10,169 nucleotides of DNA from Thermoanaerobaculia bacterium (GTDB taxonomy: Bacteria > Acidobacteriota > Thermoanaerobaculia > Multivoradales > JAHEKO01), in assembly GCA_029287645.1 (NCBI GenBank), contig JARFQS010000275.1, forward strand, positions 1 to 10,169, read 5' to 3'. This document shows, piece after piece, positions 1 through 6,209 of this stretch; the stretch's first letter is position 1, and each line of letters begins with the position of its first letter. The position numbers and the translations under genes are program-made. The notes under the pieces are model-generated. The model was not told the origin of the DNA, made no database searches, and saw only the letters and a list, made by a program, of their open reading frames with translations.

Positions 1-288
1 GCCTTCGCTCAGCTACCCGCGGGCACAGTCGAGAATCTGCTGAAGCCCGAGAACAAGGACCAGCTGATAGCCATCCTGACCTATCACGTCGTACCGGGTA
101 AGGTTGGCGCCGCCGAAGTGACCAAGCTCGATAGCGCCGAAACCCTGCAGGGTGAGTCGATCTCGATCGCCGTGAAGGACGGCAAGGTATTCGTCGACAA
201 CGCTGAAGTCATCACGGCTGACGTCTCGGCCAGCAACGGCGTCATCCACGTCATCGACCAGGTCATTCTGCCGGGGCAGAAGGGCTAG
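1..288 (+). CDS. Fasciclin (FAS1) domain protein, C-terminal part
   Basis: The window opens inside this gene; 95 codons are readable in frame 1 before TAG at 286-288. The sequence shows the hallmarks of the second half of a FAS1 domain: the YHVVPG box at about residues 28-33, and the closing segment [14 protein letters not shown] at about residues 78-91. FAS1 domains are secreted or surface adhesion modules found alone or in tandem. The protein ends only four residues after the domain, so this is a C-terminal FAS1 domain and probably the only one, as in small bacterial secreted FAS1 proteins. The start, signal peptide and any anchor lie outside the window. No coupled gene follows; a strong terminator lies about 110 bases downstream. 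Family assignment is secure; the biological role is unknown. Confidence 0.93.
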   Translation, partial: AFAQLPAGTVENLLKPENKDQLIAILTYHVVPGKVGAAEVTKLDSAETLQGESISIAVKDGKVFVDNAEVITADVSASNGVIHVIDQVILPGQKG

Positions 289-599
289 ATGTTGGATCCT
301 TCTCGGCTCATACAAACTCTTGGGAAGAGTGCTGAGAAACTCATCAGTACTTGGATGTAGTTCCCCCTCCGCCAACATCCACCAAGACTCGAGAAGGATG
401 CCGGCTGGGGCCAAACGGCCTCAGCCGGTTGTTTTCTCTCACCCCTGATCCTTCGGAGGAGCAAGTATCCAAATGCTTCGGCCGCGTGGTGGACGCTCGC
501 CCGCGTGATCACCATCGCTGACAGGGAATGTCGGTCCTGAAGCTGAACCGAGATGAAGGACCTTTCCACCACTTTGCCCATTTTCTAGGAGGACCCGCC
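289..599. other. Intergenic region before the carbonic anhydrase gene
   Basis: This stretch of 311 bases holds the terminator at 401-440 and the leader of the carbonic anhydrase gene. The ribosome binding site of that gene, AGGAGG at 587-592, lies at its end. A 23-codon ATG frame begins directly after the fasciclin stop (289-360) but has no recognisable product. An ATG at 528 would extend the carbonic anhydrase by 24 residues but would bury its lipoprotein signal. I see no convincing sigma-70 promoter, although the gene after the terminator must have one between about 440 and 580. Confidence 0.5.
401..440 (+). terminator. Rho-independent terminator
   Basis: A 12-bp stem is formed by 401-412 and 417-428 with the four-base loop AAAC; all pairs are Watson-Crick apart from one G-T wobble. 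The stem is very GC-rich and is followed by TTGTTTTCTCTC at 429-440, a T-rich tract on the plus strand. It lies 112 bases after the fasciclin stop and most likely ends that transcript, isolating it from the carbonic anhydrase gene. Confidence 0.85.
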
Positions 600-1346
600 A
601 TGAAAGTCTCAACAGCCAGTCTGTGGATTGCTGCCAGCGTATTCTTCTCTCTCGGCTGCACCCCTCGAGCGGAGCCGCTCGCCGAGACTGCCCCTCCGGC
701 TCCCGCGCCCGTCCGTACCGTGCTCGACGCCACCGCCCAGCAGGCACTCACCCCCGAGCAGGTGCTGACCGAGCTCAAAGCCGGCAACCAGAGATTTGTC
801 GACGGTAACCTCACGCACCGCGACTACATGGCTCAAGCCGAAGCCACCGCCGCCGGTGGACAGTTCCCCAAGGCGACCATCCTCGGCTGCGTCGATTCGC
901 GGGTGCCCCCGGAGATCATCTTCGATCAGGGTATCGGTGACGTCTTCGTCGGCCGCGTGGCCGGCAATGTGGAGGACGTCAACCTCGTCGGCAGCATGGA
1001 GTTCGCCACCAAGGTCGCCGGCTCCAAGGTCATCCTCATTCTCGGCCACACCGCCTGCGGTGCGATCAAGGGCGCCGCGGACGGCGTCGAGCTAGGTAAC
1101 CTGACCGAGCTGCTGAACGACTTCGATGAGCCCATCGCCCGCGCTTCCGAAGCCACCGGTGTGGAGCCGAGCTCCTCGAATCAGGAGTTCCTCGACCTCG
1201 CGATCAAGGAGAACGTCCGCCAGACGATTGCCGACATTCTCGAGCAGAGTGCCGTCATCTCCGAGATGGTCGCCAATGGCGAGCTGCTAGTGGTCGGCGG
1301 GGTCTACGACCTGGCGACCGGCAGAGTCGACTGGCTCGACGGCTAG
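600..1346 (+). CDS. Beta-class carbonic anhydrase, lipoprotein
   Basis: Catalyses reversible hydration of CO2 to bicarbonate with zinc. The 248-residue protein has the beta-class zinc and active-site pattern: CVDSR at 97-101 (Cys97, Asp99, Arg101) and HTAC at 150-153 (His150, Cys153), plus the GNxRFV segment near 62-67. The start at 600 is chosen because AGGAGG lies at 587-592 and because it exposes a lipoprotein signal: MKVS, a hydrophobic stretch, then lipobox SLGC with Cys20. Residue +2 is Thr, not Asp, which in Gram-negatives favours outer-membrane sorting. A Pro/Ala-rich linker (22-38) follows. The enzyme should therefore act in the periplasm, anchored by lipid, whereas most beta-class enzymes are cytoplasmic. 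It stands alone, between a terminator and a convergent gene. The alternative start at 528 is less likely. Family assignment is near certain; localisation is inferred from the signal. Confidence 0.95.
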   Translation: MKVSTASLWIAASVFFSLGCTPRAEPLAETAPPAPAPVRTVLDATAQQALTPEQVLTELKAGNQRFVDGNLTHRDYMAQAEATAAGGQFPKATILGCVDSRVPPEIIFDQGIGDVFVGRVAGNVEDVNLVGSMEFATKVAGSKVILILGHTACGAIKGAADGVELGNLTELLNDFDEPIARASEATGVEPSSSNQEFLDLAIKENVRQTIADILEQSAVISEMVANGELLVVGGVYDLATGRVDWLDG

Positions 1347-1511
1347 GGTCGCGATGACGCGGCTGGTGGCTCTGCGCGAGGTCCGGTCTCAGAGCTGCCA
1401 GTCGCGCAGTTCGCTCTCGCCCTCACCCAGACTGAATTGCTTCTTCGAAGGATCTCCCTACAGTGAGGGGTGGTGGGCGAGACTATTGCTTTGGGCTCGA
1501 GATGAATCCGC

Positions 1512-1529
1512 AATGAGGTGCCTGTCACC
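1512..1529. repeat. 18-bp repeated element, copy 1
   Basis: An 18-base sequence, AATGAGGTGCCTGTCACC, is identical at 1512-1529 and 4853-4870. It contains the short inverted pair GGTG/CACC around CCTGT. Both copies are followed within 3-4 bases by TTGCCG. This copy lies 12 bases beyond the stop of the minus-strand reductase gene, in the convergent gap with the carbonic anhydrase gene. It resembles a dispersed intergenic (REP-like) element, but the genome-wide copy number cannot be seen here. The rest of the gap 1347-1541 holds no gene and no convincing terminator. Confidence 0.7.
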
Positions 1530-1541
1530 AAATTTGCCGGA

Positions 1542-2324
1542 TCACTCCCCCTTCAAAGCCCCACCGTCCAGCTTCGGCAGCAGCGCTTCCAAAGCTTCGA
1601 TCCAGGCAGCCAAACTCCCCGTCCGCTCGAGTGCCTGCAGACCCTGGCGGGTGATTCCACCGGGTGTCGCCAGAGAGTCCAGCAGGTCGGAGAGCTCCCG
1701 GGACGAGTGGTGCAGAGCCATCTCCGCCGCTCCACGTGTCGTCTCCAGCACAAGGTCCCGGGCGGTGGTTTCCGGCACACCCGCACTGGCACACCAGGCG
1801 ATGACGTCATCCATCAGCGCATAGATCCATCCGTAGTAGGCCCCAATGGCACTGGCGGGAGTGAACTGCGCATCGTCGTCCACGGAATGCACGGTCCCCA
1901 GGAGCTCGAAGAAGTCGCGTGCCACGGGATCGTCTGGAAGCAACAGCGTTGGGCTACGCCCGATGGCCGAGCAGGTGAGAGGCATGGCCCGCACCGCAGC
2001 GGCGGGTGCCACGGCCGGGGCCAACACGGAGAGCGGTACCCCCGCCGCCGTCGACACCACGGTCTGGCCAGCTCGGAAACCGAGGGCTCGACAGACCCCC
2101 TCGACATCCCCTGGACGCGTCGTCACGAGCACGACGTCAGCCACATCGCACACGGCCTGATTATCCTCGGCGACGCTCGCCCCGTACCGCGTGGCGAGTT
2201 GCGCCGAGCGGTCGACGTTCCGCGGTGACAGAACGACCTCCAGATCCGGGCGCGCCCGCGCCAGGCCTTCTACCAGGTAACCGGCCAGATGGCCGACGCC
2301 AACGATGCCCACTCGGTCAAGCAC
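1542..2324 (-). CDS. Pyrroline-5-carboxylate reductase-like NAD(P)-dependent imine reductase
   Basis: A 260-residue protein of the P5C reductase family, which reduces the C=N of a cyclic imino acid, classically the last step of proline synthesis. The N-terminal Rossmann fold shows GVGHLA at 9-14, SPRN at 33-36 and the segment RAMPLT at 112-117. The C-terminal helical domain ends with TPGGITRQGL at 220-229, the family's PGGTT signature. It is divergent: the usual MPN is MPL, and the usual GSGPAY loop is replaced by SAIGAYYG at 158-165, so the substrate may not be P5C itself. The start is GTG at 2322-2324, overlapping the mutase stop by 8 bases; AAAGGAGG lies six bases upstream inside the mutase gene, so translation is probably coupled. 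A broken relative lies at about 9250-9400. Family sure; substrate unknown. Confidence 0.88.
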   Translation of the reverse strand: MLDRVGIVGVGHLAGYLVEGLARARPDLEVVLSPRNVDRSAQLATRYGASVAEDNQAVCDVADVVLVTTRPGDVEGVCRALGFRAGQTVVSTAAGVPLSVLAPAVAPAAAVRAMPLTCSAIGRSPTLLLPDDPVARDFFELLGTVHSVDDDAQFTPASAIGAYYGWIYALMDDVIAWCASAGVPETTARDLVLETTRGAAEMALHHSSRELSDLLDSLATPGGITRQGLQALERTGSLAAWIEALEALLPKLDGGALKGE

Positions 2325-4089
2325 GATTTGCCTCCTTTGCTATCTCGACGAGTCTCCCCAACATGTCCTCGACTCGTAGGCAGACGACGGCACCCAGCTC
2401 TTCGAGCTGACGCGTCACGTCCTCGGGCAGGCTCGACGGGCTTCCCTCTGGCACCTCGTTGAGCTTGCCACCCACGAAGATGGGTATGTCACAGCCGATG
2501 CGCTTCATGGCCTCCTTCAACTCGGTGAGATACCTCAAAGCAATCCCGGAGTAGGTGCTCACGGCAACAAGATCGGCTGCAGCACCACAGGCTCGTTCCG
2601 CGACCTCCTCGGGGTCGGCACTGACTCCCGCATCCACCACCTCCACACCAAGGTGCCCCAGGACCGCCTCAACGAGGATCTTGCCGTACTCGTGGACGTC
2701 CGTGCTGGTGACACATGCAGTGAGGCGAGCGCGACCGATCTCTTCTCGGTGCGTCACTTCGAGGGCCGCCACGACACCCTTTCCCTGCGACTCCAGCGCA
2801 GCTACCGTGGTGGCCTTCACCACGGGAACACGTCCGCGAGGCGCACCCTCCTGCGGCTCACCCGGACCCCAGAGTGCCTCGAGACGCCGGGCACCGAGTC
2901 GCCGGAGCGCCAGTAGGAGCTCGAACGGGTCCTCGGTGTCGATACCCGCATCGGCGAGGCCTTCCAGGACTCGTTGCTTGAAGCGGCGGCCTCCCTCCAC
3001 CAATCGATCCGCTATAGCTTCAGCGCGCTCCTGATCGAAGAGTGTCTCGAATCCGCCGGAGCGAAGTGCCAGTCGATTGGCGAACAGGTGAGCGTCGATG
3101 ATCTCGTCGACTTCGGGAATGCGAAGCGCTTCGGTCACCGGCACCGGGTTGAGGGCGTGGCCGGTGGGCTCGATACCCTGGGCTACGACATCCACCAGCA
3201 GGTAGCTGGCCAGGTTGGCGTAGTTCTGCACCTGGTCGGCCACGTAGATGGTCGTGTTGCCGTAGACCATGCTGCCTGGCGTATCCGTGACGCGCGCCAG
3301 GGCCCTTTGGAACGCCAATCGAGACAAGGGATCCGAGAAGGTATGACCGTAGCAGTGCGAGACGGTCCCACCCACGAGCTCCTCCACGATGACTCGCTCG
3401 ATGAGTACCATTCCTATTCCACACGCCAGATCGGTGAACATGGCGGCGAAACCATCGTCGAGGTTAGAGTGAATGAGCACTTCCACGGACTGCCCGGCGC
3501 ACATCGCCAGCGCCTTGACGGTCTCTGCGGTCGTGCCGGTGTCGTCGTCCCAGCGGGGCAGCTTGAAGGTGAAGTACTGGCCCAGATTGCCAATAGCGGT
3601 AGAGCCGGCGGCCAGTGCCGCTCCGGTGTTCTCCACCGCCGAGGGCATGCCGATGACGAAGTCACCGAAGTGAGGCGCTACCGGGGCTCCGTGGGTCAGA
3701 GCCTCGAAGGCCTCAGGAGAATCCAGAATCAGCCCTGTGCCATGGGGCATACCGGTTCGCTCCGCGGCGGGATATCCCATGCTCCAGTCCAGGCAGATGC
3801 CGTAGCGGTCGACCCGGTATCCGGCCGCGGCGACCCGCTCTGAGATCTCGGCATAGGCTCGGCGGCTCTTCTCGAGGCTGCGGAAGCCGAACTGAGCGTG
3901 GAACATGAGCGCCTTCTCGGCCATTCGGCGCCGCTTGTATTCGCTTTCCGAGGAGACACCGTGGGTCGTCAGAAACGGACACTGCCCCACCGTGAAGACC
4001 TGTGCAAGGCTGCGCCCTTCCGCGAGCAGCTCCGAACCGCTCGGCAGCTCGGGTTCGGGGAGAATTGTCGAGCGATCCAGACCTGTCAT
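2317..4089 (-). CDS. Adenosylcobalamin-dependent carbon-skeleton mutase, glutamate-mutase type, fused B12 domain
   Basis: A 590-residue protein. Residues about 420-590 form a B12-binding domain: DVHEYG at 464-469 is the DxHxxG motif whose His replaces dimethylbenzimidazole as cobalt ligand, followed by STYSG at 511-515 and VGGK at 539-542 for the nucleotide tail. Residues about 30-400 look like the catalytic TIM barrel of glutamate mutase large subunit (MutE/GlmE): PHGT at 115-118, then a Gly-rich GNLGQYF near 167-173. In clostridial glutamate mutase these are two subunits; 2-methyleneglutarate mutase is a single chain of similar size with a C-terminal B12 domain, which fits well. Reaction: radical 1,2-shift of a glycyl or acrylate group on a glutamate-like substrate. 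ATG 4089 is chosen (AGGAG four bases upstream); a TTG at 4149 would add 20 residues. It is the penultimate gene of a probable operon. Exact substrate unknown. Confidence 0.85.
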   Translation of the reverse strand: MTGLDRSTILPEPELPSGSELLAEGRSLAQVFTVGQCPFLTTHGVSSESEYKRRRMAEKALMFHAQFGFRSLEKSRRAYAEISERVAAAGYRVDRYGICLDWSMGYPAAERTGMPHGTGLILDSPEAFEALTHGAPVAPHFGDFVIGMPSAVENTGAALAAGSTAIGNLGQYFTFKLPRWDDDTGTTAETVKALAMCAGQSVEVLIHSNLDDGFAAMFTDLACGIGMVLIERVIVEELVGGTVSHCYGHTFSDPLSRLAFQRALARVTDTPGSMVYGNTTIYVADQVQNYANLASYLLVDVVAQGIEPTGHALNPVPVTEALRIPEVDEIIDAHLFANRLALRSGGFETLFDQERAEAIADRLVEGGRRFKQRVLEGLADAGIDTEDPFELLLALRRLGARRLEALWGPGEPQEGAPRGRVPVVKATTVAALESQGKGVVAALEVTHREEIGRARLTACVTSTDVHEYGKILVEAVLGHLGVEVVDAGVSADPEEVAERACGAAADLVAVSTYSGIALRYLTELKEAMKRIGCDIPIFVGGKLNEVPEGSPSSLPEDVTRQLEELGAVVCLRVEDMLGRLVEIAKEANRA

Positions 4090-4162
4090 GGCGCTCCTGT
4101 TCTCTGGGAAACGGCCTTCGCCTCGCACTCCGACCTCACGACGAGGCAATGGGTGGTGGACA

Positions 4163-4612
4163 CTATTGCGATTGGCGATGGAACTCCTCGATCTTCTCTA
4201 TGTAGTCGGGATCCAATCCGAGATTCTTCGCTCCACTGAGCATGATCTCCACATAACCGCGGGAAGGCGGAAAAGGGCCCTTGGGCTCGATCACCCGGTA
4301 CAGATCCGCCGGATGAAACTCGCCGTCTTCACCCAGGACCAGAAAGGTCTCCCTCCGATACAGATCTTTGTAGACGTCCAGATCGTCGAGCTCGATGAGC
4401 TCCTGCTCGGTCACTTCGTACAGCGCACCCTGAACGAGCTCGCCCGGAGCTTCCATGATGCCACTGTAGCCGCCCTGGACTTCTTCAGACCAGAACGGAA
4501 ACCGGACTTCGAAGTTGGGCAGATACCCCTTCATCACGAGCTTCGCGTTCGGAATCAGCTTCTCTTGCACGAATTCGATACTCAGATTGGAGCCATAGCC
4601 GAAATGAAACAT
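4163..4612 (-). CDS. Gamma-glutamylcyclotransferase-fold protein
   Basis: A 149-residue protein of the GGCT/AIG2-like family, which cleaves gamma-glutamyl amides by cyclising the glutamyl group to 5-oxoproline. The N-terminus MFHFGYGSNL carries the YGSN substrate-binding loop. The segment around YVEIMLSGAKNLGLDPDY matches the human GGCT stretch with MGAKENGLPLEY, so the protein is close to the GGCT type in layout. The usual catalytic Glu (in human, the DEQEG stretch) seems to be Asp in LDDLDV (about residues 89-94). Start 4612 is preferred over 4633 because GGGAGG lies eight bases upstream and the family begins at FxYGSN. It sits 73 bases before the mutase start, same strand, probably one transcript. 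It may free an amine from a gamma-glutamyl intermediate, as BtrG does in butirosin synthesis. Family sure, activity unproven. Confidence 0.88.
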   Translation of the reverse strand: MFHFGYGSNLSIEFVQEKLIPNAKLVMKGYLPNFEVRFPFWSEEVQGGYSGIMEAPGELVQGALYEVTEQELIELDDLDVYKDLYRRETFLVLGEDGEFHPADLYRVIEPKGPFPPSRGYVEIMLSGAKNLGLDPDYIEKIEEFHRQSQ

Positions 4613-4852
4613 GTTCAGTCCCTCCCGTTGCATAAGGTGCTACTGCCTGCGCCAAGGCTACACCTCTCTGGGTTTCTCTGTCGCGGGATCCATCGCGCCT
4701 TCTCACTCGCCTAGCAGAGCAGAGGGCGCGGCAACCCCGCTCATCTGCTCGTCAGCAGCTCTGAGCACCCAGATCACGAGTGCGAGAAGGCAGGTGCCCG
4801 AACACGATTGGCGCGCGGAATGGGAACACAGGCAAGCGCACGGTTCCGGACG

Positions 4853-4870
4853 AATGAGGTGCCTGTCACC
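4853..4870. repeat. 18-bp repeated element, copy 2
   Basis: Identical to 1512-1529 and in the same orientation. It lies 24 bases beyond the stop of the minus-strand NIS-like ligase gene, just as the other copy lies 12 bases beyond the stop of the reductase gene. The surrounding gap 4613-4893 holds no gene I can support; it must contain the leader of the cyclotransferase-mutase-reductase group if these are not read from the ligase promoter. Confidence 0.7.
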
Positions 4871-4893
4871 GCCTTGCCGAAGCCTTTGAGCCC

Positions 4894-6114
4894 TTACGGC
4901 CGCCACACCGGGGGCTGACCCGTATCCTCGTAGAGGGGCTTGCCGAATTCGTCCCTCTCCTCGCTGAAGTACTGGATCGTCCTGGGGAGGTAGCGACGGT
5001 GCTCGGGGAAGATCCGGGCGAACTCCTCGCGGCAGGGACCCCTGAAGTCCTCCACATTCAACCCCGGCATTCCTTCCACCAGGGCGGCCACCAATCGATC
5101 GAAGAAGTGACCGCCCATGAATTTGTCGTAAGTAATGGAATTGAAATCTCCACCTTCCATCTGGTTGTAGGTGTTGGAACGATCCACTGGAAGTCGAAGG
5201 TCACGGCGGCGCCGGCAATCGATCCCCAGATTCAGGTCTCGATAGACGATCCGAGCCACCTCGCCATCGGCTCCGATCTCCAGCAGCGCATTCTGTCCGT
5301 GCGGCTCTAGTAGGAATCCGAATCTCAGGAAACACTCTACCCAATGGCGAATGATGGGCAGCATGATCTGTTCCAGAACAGAGGTCAGCGGGTCTCTCCC
5401 TCTGATCAGCTCGAAGATAAACAGGGGTTTCTCGGGTTCGAAGAAGTCGCGTCCATAGAGCGAGAACCCCGGGACCAGGGGCCGCCGGTCCAAAACTGCG
5501 GGGAACGGTTCCAGATCCCTGACCAGGTATCCCCAGTTCTCGCCCCTCTTCGATCCCGAGTCCAGATCCTTGTAAGTCACACCCAGCACTTCTCGCAGGA
5601 AGCCGAACCGGGAATCGAAACAGCCGATCCCTTGCTGGAGCTCCCTCGAGATGTTGATGGCCTGCTCCACCACTTCGTCCCGCATCCGCCTGCCGTATCG
5701 GGAGACTCTGAATGGGAAGTGGACCTTGAGAGCATGAGCTCGACCAGGCTCCCTGACGTACAGGGTCCTGGTGGAGGAGGTCGGAGATACCCGGATACTT
5801 TCTTTGACACCCCCGAAAGAAAGGGCCTTTCTCAGATAAGGATCGTCTCCTCCAGAGTCCAGCACTTGCGGGTGGACACAGAAGAGAGCCTCGTCTCCGG
5901 GAAGGTACCGGCGAGATTGAGCCGCATGAGGATCTGCCAAGTAGATGTTCAGCTCGTCGCGGGGGATCCAGAATGCAGGAAGATCGAAGGAGGAGACCTC
6001 GGAGTTGGGGCGATAGGCCGGCTCGGCCTCCGTATGGCCAGCGTGTCGGCTGTAGACCCGCGTCCCTTCATTCCGGTACCGGTCGAGATAGAGGAATGAG
6101 GGGATCATGTTCAC
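4894..6114 (-). CDS. Short IucA/IucC (NIS synthetase)-like ATP-dependent ligase
   Basis: A 406-residue protein with landmarks of the NIS siderophore synthetase family, which adenylates a carboxylate and couples it to an amine or alcohol. Visible are FCVHPQ at 78-83 (family HPWQ region), SPTSSTRT at 110-117 (ATP-binding S-S-x-R-T motif), HALKVHFPF at 127-135 (conserved Lys), LLEPHGQNAL at 268-277 (the E-x-H-x-Q-N catalytic segment) and YRDLNLG at 291-297. Family members are usually near 600 residues; this one lacks about 150 at the N-terminus and starts close to the ATP-binding core. No frame upstream supplies the missing part. The start may be GTG 6114 or the in-frame ATG 6108, neither with a strong ribosome site. 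It is first on the minus strand of the cluster. No transport or receptor gene accompanies it, so a siderophore role is doubtful. Confidence 0.8.
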   Translation of the reverse strand: MNMIPSFLYLDRYRNEGTRVYSRHAGHTEAEPAYRPNSEVSSFDLPAFWIPRDELNIYLADPHAAQSRRYLPGDEALFCVHPQVLDSGGDDPYLRKALSFGGVKESIRVSPTSSTRTLYVREPGRAHALKVHFPFRVSRYGRRMRDEVVEQAINISRELQQGIGCFDSRFGFLREVLGVTYKDLDSGSKRGENWGYLVRDLEPFPAVLDRRPLVPGFSLYGRDFFEPEKPLFIFELIRGRDPLTSVLEQIMLPIIRHWVECFLRFGFLLEPHGQNALLEIGADGEVARIVYRDLNLGIDCRRRRDLRLPVDRSNTYNQMEGGDFNSITYDKFMGGHFFDRLVAALVEGMPGLNVEDFRGPCREEFARIFPEHRRYLPRTIQYFSEERDEFGKPLYEDTGQPPVWRP

Positions 6115-6126
6115 GAAGCAACCTTG

Positions 6127-6146
6127 GCTAGGATCCTCTTCCTAGC
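6127..6146. promoter_or_regulatory. Inverted repeat in the divergent intergenic region, possible operator
   Basis: GCTAGGA at 6127-6133 and TCCTAGC at 6140-6146 form a perfect 7-bp inverted repeat around TCCTCT. It lies 13 bases upstream of the minus-strand ligase start (6114) and about 64 bases before the preferred start (6210) of the PLP enzyme. The position fits an operator shared by the divergent genes, but no regulator gene is nearby and no clear -10/-35 pair was found. If 6150 were the true start of the PLP enzyme, the repeat would lie directly against it, making the later start more sensible. Confidence 0.4.
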
Positions 6147-6209
6147 ATAATGGTGCTACAAATACCCGGGCAGGTCGCCAGGATCTCCCGTGTCGTGAGG
6201 ACGACGCCG

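Noticed and set aside
289..360. A 23-codon ATG frame starting directly after the fasciclin stop codon
   Set aside because: No ribosome site of its own, no recognisable protein pattern and a terminator soon after; most likely chance.
528..599. N-terminal extension of the carbonic anhydrase from ATG 528
   Set aside because: It would place 24 polar residues before a good lipoprotein signal, and the AGGAGG at 587-592 favours ATG 600.
1373..1408. Inverted repeat TGCGCGA / TCGCGCA as a terminator for the carbonic anhydrase gene
   Set aside because: The 22-base loop is long and no T-tract follows; such 7-bp pairs occur by chance in GC-rich DNA.
2974..3843. Long plus-strand open frame of 289 codons opposite the mutase gene
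   Set aside because: Shadow of the mutase coding strand; its translation has no family pattern, whereas the minus-strand frame has clear B12 motifs.
5344..6099. Long plus-strand open frame opposite the NIS-like ligase gene
   Set aside because: Antisense shadow produced by codon bias; no motifs, while the minus strand carries the NIS synthetase motifs.
4894..6114. A siderophore biosynthesis locus based on the IucA/IucC-like gene
   Set aside because: No hydroxylase, receptor, transporter or iron-box-like site is evident, and the protein is shortened; the family match alone is not enough.
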